Part shown: piece by piece, positions 1 through 9,603 of the stretch
Layout of the letters: each line of letters opens with the position of its first letter
Numbering within the stretch: the first letter of the stretch is position 1
Assembly (NCBI RefSeq): GCF_025642115.1
Contig: NZ_CP106753.1
Location: forward strand, 891,501-955,500
Reading direction: 5' to 3'
DNA length: 64,000 nucleotides
From: Chitiniphilus purpureus
GTDB taxonomy: Bacteria > Pseudomonadota > Gammaproteobacteria > Burkholderiales > Chitinibacteraceae
The notes under the pieces: model-generated
Told to the model about the DNA's origin: nothing
Seen by the model: only the letters and a program-made list of their open reading frames with translations
The model's database searches: none
Translations under genes and position numbers: made by a program

Positions 1-1
1 C

Positions 2-703
2 GAGGCGTTGCCCGGGTTGCTGGCGGGGCGCCCCATCATCGGACTGAGCCGGCGCGCCAAATATCTGCTGTTCCATTTCGAGCACGGTACGCTGATCGTG
101 CATCTGGGCATGAGCGGCACGCTGCGGGTGCTGACCGAGGCGTTCCCGGCCGAGAAGCACGACCATATCGACCTGGTGCTCGATAACGGCCGCCGGCTGC
201 GCTACCGCGACCCGCGCCGTTTCGGCGCGATGCTCTGGCATACCGGCGCACCTGCGGCGCATCCGCTGCTGCGCGCGCTCGGCCCCGAGCCGCTGTCGCC
301 CGCCTTCGACGCCGACCATCTCATTGGCGCGTTCGCCCGTCGGCACGCACCCATCAAGCAGGTGGTGATGGATAACCACGTGGTCGTCGGAGTCGGTAAT
401 ATCTATGCATCCGAATCGCTGTTCCGTGCGCGCATCGACCCGCGCCGGCCAGCCGATACGCTGAACCGGGCCGAGATCGGGCGCTTGGTGGAGGCGATCC
501 GCGAGACGCTGACCGCGGCCATCTCGGCGGGGGGCACCACCTTGCGCGATTTCGTCGACAGCGACGGGCGCTCGGGCTATTTTCTGCTGCAGTGTTATGC
601 CTATGGCCGGGCTGGGGAGCCTTGCCGGGTATGCGGCACGTCGATCGCCCAGTTGCGCCAGGGCCAGCGTGCGACTTTCCACTGCCCGGACTGCCAGCAT
701 TGA
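2..703 (+). CDS. mutM: Formamidopyrimidine-DNA glycosylase, 5' truncated by window edge
   Basis: Base-excision repair enzyme that removes 8-oxoguanine and formamidopyrimidines and cuts the abasic site. The open frame runs in from the left edge, so the catalytic N-terminal proline is not visible. The visible part has the family's core (RRAKYLLF, then HLGMSGTLR), the helix-two-turn-helix region (VGVGNIYASE) and the C-terminal zinc finger with four cysteines (CRVC then CPDC near the end), ending with the usual Q-rich tail. The family is about 270 residues, so roughly 35-40 are missing. Identity is secure. Confidence 0.95.
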   Translation, partial: EALPGLLAGRPIIGLSRRAKYLLFHFEHGTLIVHLGMSGTLRVLTEAFPAEKHDHIDLVLDNGRRLRYRDPRRFGAMLWHTGAPAAHPLLRALGPEPLSPAFDADHLIGAFARRHAPIKQVVMDNHVVVGVGNIYASESLFRARIDPRRPADTLNRAEIGRLVEAIRETLTAAISAGGTTLRDFVDSDGRSGYFLLQCYAYGRAGEPCRVCGTSIAQLRQGQRATFHCPDCQH

Positions 704-774
704 CAGGCAGCCGGTGACGGCGACATAACGACAAGATGGGCACGCGGCGCGCGCCCGCACTCAGGGAGCTGGCA

Positions 775-2784
775 ATGATGGACTATCTGCATCTTGACGC
801 GTTGGCCGTCAACGATCCCTTGGGCAGCGACCGGCTCGCCGGGGACTTCCAGGCCTACAGCGCCTGGCGCGGCCAGCTTTCGCAAAGCGTGTCGCAATTG
901 GGGCGCTGGCTCTCCGAGCAGGACCTGGGTGATGCGCAGACGCAGCTGCGGGTGCAGACCCTGCTGGACAAGCTCAAGGACGACAAGCTCAACATCGCTT
1001 TCGTCGCCGAGTTCTCGCGCGGCAAATCCGAACTGATCAATGCCATCTTCTTTGCCCATTATGGGCAGCGCGTGCTGCCGTCGTCGGCCGGCCGCACCAC
1101 GATGTGCCCGACCGAGCTGTTCTACGATCCGCAGCGCCCGCCATCGATCCAGCTGCTGCCGATCGAGACGCGCCGGCAGAACGTGACCACCAGCGAATAC
1201 CGCCGCTATCCCGAGGAGTGGCACACGCTGCCCCTGGAAATCAGCAATGCCGGCAGCCTGTTGGACGCATTCCGGCAGGTGGGCCGCACCAAGCGCGTGC
1301 CGGTGGCCGAGGCGCGCGACTACGGGCTCTTCAACGACGAGGACCCGGACCAGAAGATGACGGTCGCCGACGACCTGACCATCGAAATCCCGGCCTGGCG
1401 CCATGCGCTGATCAATTTCCCGCATCCGCTGCTCGAACAGGGCCTCGTGATCCTGGATACGCCGGGGCTGAATGCCATCGGTACCGAGCCGGAACTGACG
1501 TTGAACCTGCTGCCCAATGCCCACGCGGTGTTGTTCATCCTGGCCGCCGACACCGGCGTGACCAAGAGCGACATCGAAGTGTGGCGCAACCACGTGGGCC
1601 GTGTGCAGGGCGGCGCCCGCGGGCGCCTGGTGGTGCTCAACAAGATCGACGGCCTGTGGGACGACCTCAAGAGCGACGGCGAGATCCGTGCCGAGATCGA
1701 CCGCCAGGTCGAGACCACCGCGCATCTGCTGAGCGTGCCGCGCGCCCAGGTGTACCCGGTATCGGCGCAGAAGGCGCTGGTGGCCAAGGTGCATCAGGAT
1801 GCCGCGCTGCTGGAGCGCTCGCAGCTCAACCGGCTGGAGACGGCACTGTCGCAGGAGCTGCTGCCGGCCAAGCAGGACATCGTGCGCGACAGCACGGTGA
1901 CCGAGGTCGAGGACATCGTCGGCGCCACCCGCAGCATCCTTGCCACCCGCCGCGGCGGGCTGTCCGAGCAACTGGACGAGCTGACCAAGCTGCGCGGCAA
2001 GAACCAGGACGTGGTCGCGCAGATGATGGAGAAGGTCCAGGCCGACAAGAAGCACTTCGAGCAAGGATTGGTGCGCTTCCAGGCGCTGCGCAGCGTATTC
2101 AGCCAGCAGACCAATCAGCTGCTCACGCTCCTGGGCATGGATGCGCTCAAGGCCGAGATCGCGCGCATCCGCGGCGAGATGGAGCGTTCGCTGTTCTCGT
2201 TCGGCGAAGGGGGCCTCAGGGCCATCATGGACCGCTTCTTCAAGGACGTGAACGGCAACATCAGCAAGTCGGCCGAGCAGGTGGCCGAAATCCAGGCGAT
2301 GATGGCCGCGATGTACCGCAAGTTCAGCGAGGAGCATGGCCTGGGGCAGGTGACGCCGCCGCCGTTCTCCACCCTCAAGTACCACAAGGAGCTGGCGCGG
2401 TTGGAGAAGTCGTTCCGTGAGCACTTCAACACCATCGGCAATCTCCTGACCACCAGCCAGGGCAGGCTGACCGCCAAGTTCTTCGAAACCGTGGCCAGCC
2501 GTGTGGTGTATGTGTTCGAAGTGGCCAACCGCGACGTGGACAACTGGCTCAAGGCCGTGATGGCGCCGATGGAGACGCAGGTGCGCGAACACCAGCTGCA
2601 GCTGCGCCGCCGGCTGGAAAGCATCAAGCGCATCCACAAGGCCACCGACACGCTGGAAGACCGCATCGTCGAGCTGGAGGACATGGACCGGCAGCTGCAG
2701 CATCAGCTGGCCGAGCTGGATGCCAACCTGCGTCAGTTCTACACGGTGCTCAACAGCGAGTTCGGCCACCAGGCCGCGGCCTGA
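775..2784 (+). CDS. Bacterial dynamin-like GTPase
   Basis: Large GTPase of about 669 residues. It has a P-loop in the form EFSRGKSELINAIF, the G3 motif DTPGLN and the G4 motif NKID, followed by a long helical, coiled-coil-like C-terminal half (stalk). This layout matches the bacterial dynamin family, whose members act on membranes. I see no clear transmembrane hairpin. The ATG at 775 is chosen because AGGGAG lies 7 bases upstream; an in-frame ATG at 736 lacks such a site. It sits between mutM and a lipase gene, with no obvious functional link. The cellular role cannot be told from sequence. Confidence 0.85.
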   Translation: MMDYLHLDALAVNDPLGSDRLAGDFQAYSAWRGQLSQSVSQLGRWLSEQDLGDAQTQLRVQTLLDKLKDDKLNIAFVAEFSRGKSELINAIFFAHYGQRVLPSSAGRTTMCPTELFYDPQRPPSIQLLPIETRRQNVTTSEYRRYPEEWHTLPLEISNAGSLLDAFRQVGRTKRVPVAEARDYGLFNDEDPDQKMTVADDLTIEIPAWRHALINFPHPLLEQGLVILDTPGLNAIGTEPELTLNLLPNAHAVLFILAADTGVTKSDIEVWRNHVGRVQGGARGRLVVLNKIDGLWDDLKSDGEIRAEIDRQVETTAHLLSVPRAQVYPVSAQKALVAKVHQDAALLERSQLNRLETALSQELLPAKQDIVRDSTVTEVEDIVGATRSILATRRGGLSEQLDELTKLRGKNQDVVAQMMEKVQADKKHFEQGLVRFQALRSVFSQQTNQLLTLLGMDALKAEIARIRGEMERSLFSFGEGGLRAIMDRFFKDVNGNISKSAEQVAEIQAMMAAMYRKFSEEHGLGQVTPPPFSTLKYHKELARLEKSFREHFNTIGNLLTTSQGRLTAKFFETVASRVVYVFEVANRDVDNWLKAVMAPMETQVREHQLQLRRRLESIKRIHKATDTLEDRIVELEDMDRQLQHQLAELDANLRQFYTVLNSEFGHQAAA

Positions 2785-2785
2785 C

Positions 2786-2815
2786 GCCCGGCGGCCGCCG
2801 CAAGGCGGCCCGGGC
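2786..2815. terminator. Strong GC hairpin after dynamin-like gene
   Basis: A long GC-rich inverted repeat (GCCCGGCGGCC / GGCGGCCCGGGC, loop GCAA) begins two bases after the stop codon of the GTPase gene. It lacks a proper T-run, so it may be a weak terminator or an mRNA 3'-end stabiliser. Confidence 0.4.
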
Positions 2816-2886
2816 TTGGCGCCGCTGTGCCCCCGTCTATGCTGGGCGCATCGGCGGTCGCCAGCCCGCCAGTCCAGGAGCCCGTC

Positions 2887-3768
2887 ATGCCCGCAACCCC
2901 CTCGCTCGACTGCCGCCTGCTGTCCGCCTGCGTGGTGAGCTATGCCATCGGCAGCGGCAGCCCGCTCAACAGCAGGCAGCCGGCCTACGATACCGTTGGC
3001 TTCATCGATACCCCCGATACCTTTCAGGCCGGGCTGGATGCAATCGATGCATGCCTTGTCGGCAGCACCGCGGATGCGGTGGTGCTGGCGTTCCGCGGCA
3101 CCTTGCCGCCGGATCTCGAGAACATCCAGGACCTGCTCGACTGGATGAACGACCTGGATGCGATGCCGATCCAGGTGGCCGGCATGCCCGGCGCGGTCCA
3201 TCAGGGCTTCTGGGGCGCCATCGATGCGTTGTGGCCGCAGCTGCTGCCGGCGGTGAAGACCCGGCTGGCGGGCGGCAAGCCGCTCTACGTGACCGGGCAC
3301 AGCAAGGGTGGTGCGATGGCGCATCTGGCGGGCATGCGGTTGCTGCAGCTCGAAGGCATCGCCCCGGCCAATGTGGTGAGCTTTGCCGGTGCGCGTCCTG
3401 GCGATGCGGTGTTCGCCCATGCCTATGGTCAGGTCCTGCCCGGGGCCCTGCGCTACGAGTACGCCGACGACATCGTGCCGCATCTGCCGCCGACACGCCC
3501 GTTCATCGAGCTGCTGAGCGCGCTGCCCATCGTCGGCAGGTATTTCCGTCCGCTCGATTCCTGGGACTACGCCTCGGCAGGCGTGCTGCGCTTCATCGAC
3601 TGGCACGGCGCCATCGTCGGCGATTCGCCGCTGCTCGAAGCACAGCGGCTGATGCACCTGTCCGCATTGATCGTCGAAGGCAGGTTCGACCAGATCGCGC
3701 ATGACCACATGGCCGACTGCGGCGGCGGCTATATGACCTATGTCTGTCCCGGTGTCTGCGGCGCCTGA
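2887..3768 (+). CDS. Class 3 lipase family protein
   Basis: Alpha/beta-hydrolase of the lipase_3 family, about 293 residues. The nucleophile elbow is GHSKGGAMAHLAG, the family's G-H-S-x-G form. Upstream lies the typical LAFRGT oxyanion-side segment and downstream SFAGARPGD with a later DDIVPHLPP stretch that carries the catalytic Asp. A His near W-H-G-A could complete the triad. No signal peptide is evident from the chosen start, ATG 2887, which has CAGGAG 7 bases upstream. The substrate is unknown; triacylglycerol or phospholipid is the family's usual range. Confidence 0.82.
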   Translation: MPATPSLDCRLLSACVVSYAIGSGSPLNSRQPAYDTVGFIDTPDTFQAGLDAIDACLVGSTADAVVLAFRGTLPPDLENIQDLLDWMNDLDAMPIQVAGMPGAVHQGFWGAIDALWPQLLPAVKTRLAGGKPLYVTGHSKGGAMAHLAGMRLLQLEGIAPANVVSFAGARPGDAVFAHAYGQVLPGALRYEYADDIVPHLPPTRPFIELLSALPIVGRYFRPLDSWDYASAGVLRFIDWHGAIVGDSPLLEAQRLMHLSALIVEGRFDQIAHDHMADCGGGYMTYVCPGVCGA

Positions 3769-3945
3769 GGCCGGTTGGCACCGAGGGCGCGCAAGGCGGC
3801 TGTATCGGTGGCCCGGTGTTGTTGCTCCGTCGGTCACGGGGACACGCCCTGCCAGCGGGGCGGGGCAAGCACAGGCCGGGCCGGCCCGATGCAGCCAGGG
3901 CCATGGCGATGCCGGAGCGAGCCGGCGCCGTGTCTGGGGCGGTCC

Positions 3946-4278
3946 ATGCCGGTGCTGACGTTCATGGTGGATCAGCAGCTGGTGCTGCAGACCGAGGTGC
4001 CACAGGCGACGCGGCTGATCGACGTGATACGCCACAACGCCGGCGTTTTCGTGCCTGCGCTGCCGTGGCGTTGCGGCCAGGGCAGCTGCGGCGCCTGCGT
4101 GGTGTTCATCGCGCCCGATGCCAGCCAAGCCCTGCCGTGTCCGCGGCTGGAGCAGGCGGTGCTGGCGCGGCGCGGCCTGGACCCGGTGGCTTCATCCGCC
4201 ACGCTGCCGCATGTTCCCCGGCTGGCCTGCCATATCCAGGTGGCATCGGATTTGACCATTTATATCCATAAAGAATAA
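3946..4278 (+). CDS. Small [2Fe-2S] ferredoxin (plant type)
   Basis: About 110 residues with the plant-type cluster motif CGQGSCGAC (C-x4-C-x2-C) and a distal cysteine in RLACHIQ, giving four possible cluster ligands. It is probably an electron carrier. The frame is open further upstream, but the preceding stretch is low-complexity and not conserved-looking, so ATG 3946 is used. The spacing between the third and fourth cysteines includes an unusually long insert (LEQAVLARRGLD region), seen also in ferredoxin-like domains of larger oxidoreductases. No partner enzyme is adjacent. Confidence 0.7.
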   Translation: MPVLTFMVDQQLVLQTEVPQATRLIDVIRHNAGVFVPALPWRCGQGSCGACVVFIAPDASQALPCPRLEQAVLARRGLDPVASSATLPHVPRLACHIQVASDLTIYIHKE

Positions 4279-4364
4279 AAAACCAATAAAAAAATATTTC
4301 TAGATATAAAACAACCTTGCCACACTGCGCCCTACGCCTATTCCAAACACAGGGAGCCACGCAG
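4279..4364 (+). promoter_or_regulatory. AT-rich leader upstream of sulfate-binding gene
   Basis: The 86 bp before sbp are strikingly A/T rich compared with the flanks (runs such as AATAAAAAACCAATAAAAAA, then TCTAGATATAAAA). This is the natural place for the sbp promoter. AT-rich promoters bound by CysB are common for sulfate genes, but I cannot define a CysB site, so that is inference. Confidence 0.4.
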
Positions 4365-5369
4365 ATGTCCTACCGCCACCTAGCCGCCGCCGTCACTTTC
4401 GCCTTCGCTGCCAGCGGCAGTTGGGCCGCCTCGGTCGAGCTGCTCAATGTCTCGTATGATCCGACCCGCGAGCTGTACCAGGATTACAACAAGGCATTCG
4501 CCAGCCACTGGAAGAAAAAGACCGGGGACGATGTGACCGTGCGGCAGTCGCATGGCGGCTCGGGCAAGCAGGCGCGTTCGGTGCTCGATGGCCTGCAGGC
4601 CGACGTGGTCACACTGGCGCTGGCGTACGACATCGACGAGCTTGCCCAAAAGGGCAAGCTGCTCAAGCCCAACTGGCAGAAAGCCTTCCCCGACAACGCC
4701 TCGCCCTACACCTCGACCATCGTGTTCCTGGTGCGCAAGGGCAACCCCAAGCGCATCAAGGACTGGGCCGATCTGGTGCGGTCGGACGTGAAGGTGATCA
4801 CGCCCAATCCCAAGACCTCCGGTGGCGCCCGCTGGAACTATCTGGCGGCGTGGGGCTGGGCCAAGAAGCAATACGGTACTGACGCCAAGGCCCGTGATTT
4901 CGTCGCCCGCCTGTTCAAGAACGTGCCCATCCTCGACAGCGGCGCGCGTGGCTCGACCGTGACCTTCACCGAGCGTGGCCAGGGCGATGTGCTTCTGGCA
5001 TGGGAGAACGAAGCGGTGTTGTCGATCCGCGAGTTCGGCGCCGACAAGTACGAGATCGTCGCGCCCAGCCTGTCGATCAAGGCCGAGCCGCCGGTGGCGG
5101 TGGTGGACAAGGTGGTCGACAAGAAGGGCACGCGCAAGGTGGCCGAGGCCTACCTGCAGTACCTGTATTTGCCCGAAGGCCAGGAGATCGCCGCGAAGAA
5201 CTACTACCGGCCGAGCGACAAGACGGTGTACGCCAAGTACGCCAAGCAGTTCCCTAGCGTGAAGCTGTTCGACATCGACCAGGAATTCGGTGGCTGGGCG
5301 CACGCGCAGAAGACCCACTTCGTCGACGGCGCGGTGTTCGACCAGATCCAGGCGGCCAACGCCAGGTAA
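4365..5369 (+). CDS. sbp: Periplasmic sulfate-binding protein
   Basis: Solute-binding component of a sulfate/thiosulfate ABC importer, about 334 residues. A signal peptide covers roughly residues 1-22 (hydrophobic [15 protein letters not shown], then cleavage). Mature-protein hallmarks are [13 protein letters not shown], the QSHGGSGKQ ligand loop, the [12 protein letters not shown] segment and [18 protein letters not shown] 4365 is preceded by AGGGAG. The permease and ATPase genes (cysTWA) do not follow, so this is an orphan binding protein that must work with a transporter encoded elsewhere. Confidence 0.93.
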   Translation: MSYRHLAAAVTFAFAASGSWAASVELLNVSYDPTRELYQDYNKAFASHWKKKTGDDVTVRQSHGGSGKQARSVLDGLQADVVTLALAYDIDELAQKGKLLKPNWQKAFPDNASPYTSTIVFLVRKGNPKRIKDWADLVRSDVKVITPNPKTSGGARWNYLAAWGWAKKQYGTDAKARDFVARLFKNVPILDSGARGSTVTFTERGQGDVLLAWENEAVLSIREFGADKYEIVAPSLSIKAEPPVAVVDKVVDKKGTRKVAEAYLQYLYLPEGQEIAAKNYYRPSDKTVYAKYAKQFPSVKLFDIDQEFGGWAHAQKTHFVDGAVFDQIQAANAR

Positions 5370-5410
5370 GGCATCGGCTGCGCGACCCGCCCGCCCGATC
5401 CGGACTGTCC

Positions 5411-5436
5411 GCCGGCCGGCACAATCGCCGGCCGGC
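5411..5436. terminator. Perfect GC hairpin between sbp and peroxiredoxin gene
   Basis: A 10-bp perfect inverted repeat (GCCGGCCGGC, loop ACAATC) lies 42 bases after the sbp stop. There is no T-run, so its role as terminator or attenuating structure is uncertain. Confidence 0.4.
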
Positions 5437-5467
5437 CCATTGCTTGCACCCCTTCAGGAGCATCACC

Positions 5468-6106
5468 ATGACCTTGCGCTTGGGCGACACCGCCCCCGAC
5501 TTCACCCAGCAATCGTCCACAGGCGAGATCCGGTTCCACGAATGGGCCGGCGATCACTGGGTGGTGCTGTTCTCGCACCCGGCCGACTTCACCCCGGTGT
5601 GCACCACCGAGCTGGGCTATACCGCCAGGCTCACGGATGAATTCGCCCGGCGCAACGTCAAGGTACTGGCGGTCAGCGTCGATCCGGTCGAGTCGCATCA
5701 CCGGTGGATCGAGGATATCAACGAGACGCAGCGCACCCGCGTCAACTTCCCCATCCTGGCCGATGCCGACCGCAAGGTGGCCACGCTGTACGACATGATC
5801 CACCCGAACGCGCTGGCCAATCTCACCGTGCGTACGGTGTTCGTGATCGACCCGGCCAAGAAGATCCGCCTGACGCTGACCTATCCGGCGAGCACCGGCC
5901 GCAATTTCAACGAGATCCTGCGCGTGATCGATTCGCTGCAGCTGACCGACCACCACAAGGTCGCCACTCCGGCCAACTGGGAGCAGGGCGACGAGGTGGT
6001 GATCGTGCCGTCGTTGACCGACGAGGCCGAGATCGCGCAGCGCTTTCCGAAGGGCTATCGCGCCTTGCGGCCCTACCTGCGGCTGACGCCGCAACCGGAC
6101 CGGTAA
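5468..6106 (+). CDS. 1-Cys peroxiredoxin (Prx6 family)
   Basis: Thiol peroxidase of about 212 residues that reduces hydrogen peroxide and alkyl hydroperoxides. The peroxidatic cysteine is in HPADFTPVCTTELG near residue 48. The length and the extended C-terminal domain ending in YRALRPYLRLTPQP fit the Prx6/1-Cys group rather than AhpC. An AGGAG site lies 7 bases before ATG 5468. The gene appears monocistronic. Confidence 0.92.
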   Translation: MTLRLGDTAPDFTQQSSTGEIRFHEWAGDHWVVLFSHPADFTPVCTTELGYTARLTDEFARRNVKVLAVSVDPVESHHRWIEDINETQRTRVNFPILADADRKVATLYDMIHPNALANLTVRTVFVIDPAKKIRLTLTYPASTGRNFNEILRVIDSLQLTDHHKVATPANWEQGDEVVIVPSLTDEAEIAQRFPKGYRALRPYLRLTPQPDR

Positions 6107-6489
6107 AGCGCCCGGCACCACAGCGGCAGGCCGATTGCGGCATCCCCCCGGCAGAGCCGGGGGCGGATTGCCCGAGGCATGCCAGGGCAACGGTGCTTCG
6201 TGGACAGACGCCATTCACCCGCCCTTGCCGGCGCGACGGCGTCCCGCTGCAGTGGGGAGCGCCGGCCGGGCGGTCGAACAGGCTGCCGGCGCATTTTTGG
6301 TCTGGGTTTTGCGGTCGATGTCTTACCGTCGCAGGCCGGCCCGTGGTACGCAGCCCCGGGGCGGCGTGAGCCGGCTGCCAACCAGCGTGTCGGCACGCCA
6401 GTTATGACGGTCCGGCCTGATGCATGAACCGCCTTTGTGCAAAGGAAGCGCCTTGCGCCCTTCCTGACCCGTCGAGATTCCGGAGCCCC
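6107..6489. other. 383-bp intergenic stretch
   Basis: No convincing gene. It contains a short perfect hairpin at 6145-6163 (CCCCCGGC, loop AGA) that could end the peroxiredoxin transcript, although no T-run follows. I looked for a known riboswitch ahead of the EAL gene and recognised none. Confidence 0.4.
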
Positions 6490-7296
6490 ATGAACGACAC
6501 GTTCAAACTCCCCGCCCAGCCTGTCCCGGTCGAGATCCGCCGTGACTGGCCGCGCGCCGAATTCAACATCGACCCGATCCAGGGCGCGGTGACCGAGGCG
6601 CTCGGCATGCGTTTGGCATCGGCATTCCAGCCCATCTACCACCCGGACGGACATGCCGTGCTGGGGGAGGAGGCGTTGCTGCGTGCCGATCTGCGACGCA
6701 AGCCGCTCGCGCCACAGGCTGCATTCGCCGCCGCGCGTGCCAGCCAGTTGTTGGTGCCGTTCGACCGGCTGTGCCGCACATTGCATCTGATCAATTTCGC
6801 CACCTATGCGCGGCCAGGCCGCTCGCTGTTCCTGAATGTGCATCCGGAGCTGTTGCCGGCGGTGGAGCGCCACGGCGCCTACTTCGAGCGCATCCTGGGC
6901 AGCCAGGGTTTCCAGCCCGCGGATGTGGTGCTCGAACTCTCGGAAAGCGACGGCGTCGCGGCCGAACCGCAGGCGATCGCACGCGCGGTCGCCAATTTCC
7001 GGGCGCGCGGCTATCGGATCGCCCTCGACGATTTCGGGCATGCCCACGCCAATTTCGACCGCTTCTGGGCGCTTGCGCCCGACTACGTCAAGCTGGACCG
7101 CCGGTTGCTGCGGCTGGCCAGCCAGGACGACACAGCCGCACGTGGTCTGCGCCAGCTGGTCGTGCTGCTGCGCGACGCCGGCAGCAAGGTAGTGGCGCTG
7201 GGGGTGGAGGACGCGCTGCAGCGGGCACTGGCGATCGAGGCGGGGGTGGATGGCCTGCAAGGCTATCTGCTGGGCGAGCCGGGATACCGGTCATGA
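6490..7296 (+). CDS. EAL-domain protein, possibly degenerate phosphodiesterase
   Basis: Stand-alone EAL domain of about 268 residues, the family that hydrolyses cyclic di-GMP. Signature pieces are present: EALLR, LNVHPELL, LELSES, ALDDFGHAHANF, DYVKLD and DGLQGYLLGEP. The usual AEGVE motif reads ALGVE, so one conserved glutamate is a leucine and activity is in doubt. No sensory domain precedes it. ATG 6490 has GGAG 5-8 bases upstream. Its last bases overlap the next gene's ATG (ATGA), so the two are translationally coupled. Confidence 0.85.
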   Translation: MNDTFKLPAQPVPVEIRRDWPRAEFNIDPIQGAVTEALGMRLASAFQPIYHPDGHAVLGEEALLRADLRRKPLAPQAAFAAARASQLLVPFDRLCRTLHLINFATYARPGRSLFLNVHPELLPAVERHGAYFERILGSQGFQPADVVLELSESDGVAAEPQAIARAVANFRARGYRIALDDFGHAHANFDRFWALAPDYVKLDRRLLRLASQDDTAARGLRQLVVLLRDAGSKVVALGVEDALQRALAIEAGVDGLQGYLLGEPGYRS

Positions 7297-7937
7297 CGGC
7301 GCAGGACGCAGGGCCGATCACCCAGTGGCTGGCCGCGGGGGGGCGCATTGTGGTGCTGCCCGGCTGGCGTAATTCGGGACCTTCGCACTGGCAGAGCCGC
7401 TGGCAGGCGCGCTACCCCGGGTTCGAACGGGTGGAGCAGCGGGACTGGGAATATCCGGTGGCGGGACCCTGGACCCACGCGTTGCAGCGCACCCTGGCCC
7501 AGCGTGATGGCCCGGTGATCGTGATCGCGCATAGCCTGGGCTGCATCACGCTGGCACACTGGGCCGCGCTGTACGGCCGGAACGGCACGCGCGTCGCCGG
7601 CGCCCTGCTGGTGGCGCCGGCGGATGTGCGCCGTCCGTTCGTGCCCGCCCAGTTCACCGGTTTCGTTCCGCTGCCATTGGCGCCGCTGCCGTTTCCCAGC
7701 CTGGTGATCGCAAGCGACAACGATCCGACCTGCCATATCGACCATGCCACCGCATTTGCCCAGGCCTGGGGCGCGCGACAGGTCACGCTTGCCGGAGCGG
7801 GGCATATCAACGTCGATTCGGGGCATGGCAACTGGCCGCAGGGCTTGCGCTTCCTGCGTCAGTTGATCCAGAGCGCGCGTCGCGGCCGCCTGCATCGTCC
7901 CCGCGCTGCGCCGGCGTTGCTGGGCGCGACGGCGTAA
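7293..7937 (+). CDS. RBBP9/YdeN-type serine hydrolase
   Basis: Small alpha/beta-hydrolase of about 214 residues. Landmarks are VVLPGWRNSGPSHWQ at the start, the nucleophile elbow AHSLGC, the acid-bearing strand SDNDPTC and the catalytic histidine in GAGHINVDSGHG. This is the RBBP9 (YdeN) family of putative serine hydrolases with unsettled physiological substrates. It overlaps the EAL gene by four bases, so co-expression is likely. Confidence 0.85.
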   Translation: MTAQDAGPITQWLAAGGRIVVLPGWRNSGPSHWQSRWQARYPGFERVEQRDWEYPVAGPWTHALQRTLAQRDGPVIVIAHSLGCITLAHWAALYGRNGTRVAGALLVAPADVRRPFVPAQFTGFVPLPLAPLPFPSLVIASDNDPTCHIDHATAFAQAWGARQVTLAGAGHINVDSGHGNWPQGLRFLRQLIQSARRGRLHRPRAAPALLGATA

Positions 7938-8199
7938 GCAGCGCCCTGGTCGGCCTGGCTGACGCCGGCACCTGCGCAGAGCGGCGTTGCGGCCGGCCGT
8001 GCATGCCATCGCACAACGGTCGGCGACAGCGATGGGGCGTGACGATGCTGAGGTTGCCCTGATCGGGCGGCGCGCTGCGCACAGGCAGCCGGCCGGCCTG
8101 ATCGCCATCGCATTTTTCACACGGCGCTTACCGCCCGCCCATGGTTTTCTGCAAGCTAAGGGCCGCGCAGGGGGCGCGGTCCTGCCACTGCGAGCTGCC

Positions 8200-9429
8200 A
8201 TGACCGTGCCTACTCTGTTGACCCATCCATTGCCCTTCCGTATCCGCGCCGTCGCTGGCGCCACCCTGCTGGCCCTGTCGTGGCTGGCGGGCCCCGCCTT
8301 TGCCTCGATCGCCGTCGCCCCGCTGCCGCGGCAGGTGGACGTGACCGATACGCTGACCGTCACGCTGCTGGTGTTCGACGATGGACAACCCACCGAGGAG
8401 CCGGCGCAACTGCGTGCCAGTGCCACCGCCTTTCCGCAGCCGCCGGTCGAGCTCACGCTGATGCGCCAGCCCGACCTGCCGCAGGTGCCCGGCCAGCCGC
8501 GCAAGCTCAGCTACGCCGCCGCGCTGCCCGCCAGCCTGCGCGGCGAAGTCCGGCTGGCGCTGCCGGATCTGGACGTGGCACCGATGGTGGTCACGCTGGC
8601 CCGGCGCAACGAGGCGGCCGAACCGGTCGCCGCCGCCCCGTCGCCGCAGAGCGTCGGCACCACGCGGCCGGCGGACCAGGCGCCGCAGGCGCGGGTCATC
8701 GACGACAACCCCGCGGTGCTGTCGCGCTTCTCGTTCCACGAGCCCGTGTATGTCGCCACCGGTCTGGACAGCGACGATTACACCCAGCTGCAGTTCAGTT
8801 TCCGCTTCCGGCTGCTCGAACCCGACACGCCCCAGTCCAAGGCGCTGTTGGACAACCTCTACATCGGCTATACGCAGACGATGCTGATGGACATCGATGC
8901 CGAGTCCTACCCGATGTATGACTCCAGCTACCGCCCCAGCCTGTACTACGCGCTGCCGGACACCGGCGTATCCGCAGGCTGGCTCAAGCGCGTGGCATTC
9001 GCCGCCGGCTACGAACACGAATCGAACGGCGAGGACAAGCTCGAATCGCGCAGCGTGGACCTGTTCTTCGTCAAACCCACCTTCTATCTCGGCGACCCAG
9101 GGGATTGGCACTTCACGTTCTCACCCAAGCTCTACTACTACCTGCAAAAGGGCAGCAACAACGGCGACGTGGAGAACTACCGCGGCTACGGCGACTACCG
9201 CTTCACCTTCGGACATCCACAGTCGCTGGAAATCGCCGCCACCCTGCGCCAGGGCACTGAGGGCTATGCCAGCGGGCATGCGCAGGTCACCTACCCGCTG
9301 GCGCGTTTCTTCCCGCGTACCATGGGTTATCTGTACCTGAGCTATTTCGAAGGCTGGGGCGAGACGCTGATCGACTACAACCGGCGCAGCGGTACCGAGT
9401 TCCGGATCGGCTACAGCTTGTGGCGTTAG
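8200..9429 (+). CDS. pldA: Outer-membrane phospholipase A1 (OMPLA)
   Basis: About 409 residues with a signal peptide (hydrophobic AVAGATLLALSWLAGPAFA), an N-terminal extension of about 160 residues rich in beta-strand and Ala/Pro, and a C-terminal 12-strand barrel. The catalytic His-Ser dyad is in YEHESNGE, matching the family's H-x-S-N-G. The protein ends in aromatic-rich barrel strands (FRIGYSLWR). OMPLA hydrolyses phospholipids that reach the outer leaflet. ATG 8200 is chosen because the signal peptide starts there; an upstream start would add implausible sequence. Confidence 0.9.
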   Translation: MTVPTLLTHPLPFRIRAVAGATLLALSWLAGPAFASIAVAPLPRQVDVTDTLTVTLLVFDDGQPTEEPAQLRASATAFPQPPVELTLMRQPDLPQVPGQPRKLSYAAALPASLRGEVRLALPDLDVAPMVVTLARRNEAAEPVAAAPSPQSVGTTRPADQAPQARVIDDNPAVLSRFSFHEPVYVATGLDSDDYTQLQFSFRFRLLEPDTPQSKALLDNLYIGYTQTMLMDIDAESYPMYDSSYRPSLYYALPDTGVSAGWLKRVAFAAGYEHESNGEDKLESRSVDLFFVKPTFYLGDPGDWHFTFSPKLYYYLQKGSNNGDVENYRGYGDYRFTFGHPQSLEIAATLRQGTEGYASGHAQVTYPLARFFPRTMGYLYLSYFEGWGETLIDYNRRSGTEFRIGYSLWR

Positions 9430-9603
9430 GGCCGATCGGTCTTCGAATGTGAGCTGTGCCGGCCGGGTGCCAAGCGTGGGGTGGCGAGGAGGGCGGTGTC
9501 GCCCTTCCGCGCTGTTACCGTGGCGGCACGCTGGTACTGTGACGCCACGGCGCGCACCCCCGCCTGTTAGGATCGGGCTTCACCGTTCCGTTGCCGCATT
9601 GCC

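Noticed and set aside
601..4128. Very long minus-strand open frame (1175 codons) opposite the GTPase and lipase genes
   Set aside because: Antisense shadow of GC-rich genes: composition is His/Arg/Gln-rich without motifs, and the plus-strand genes are well supported.
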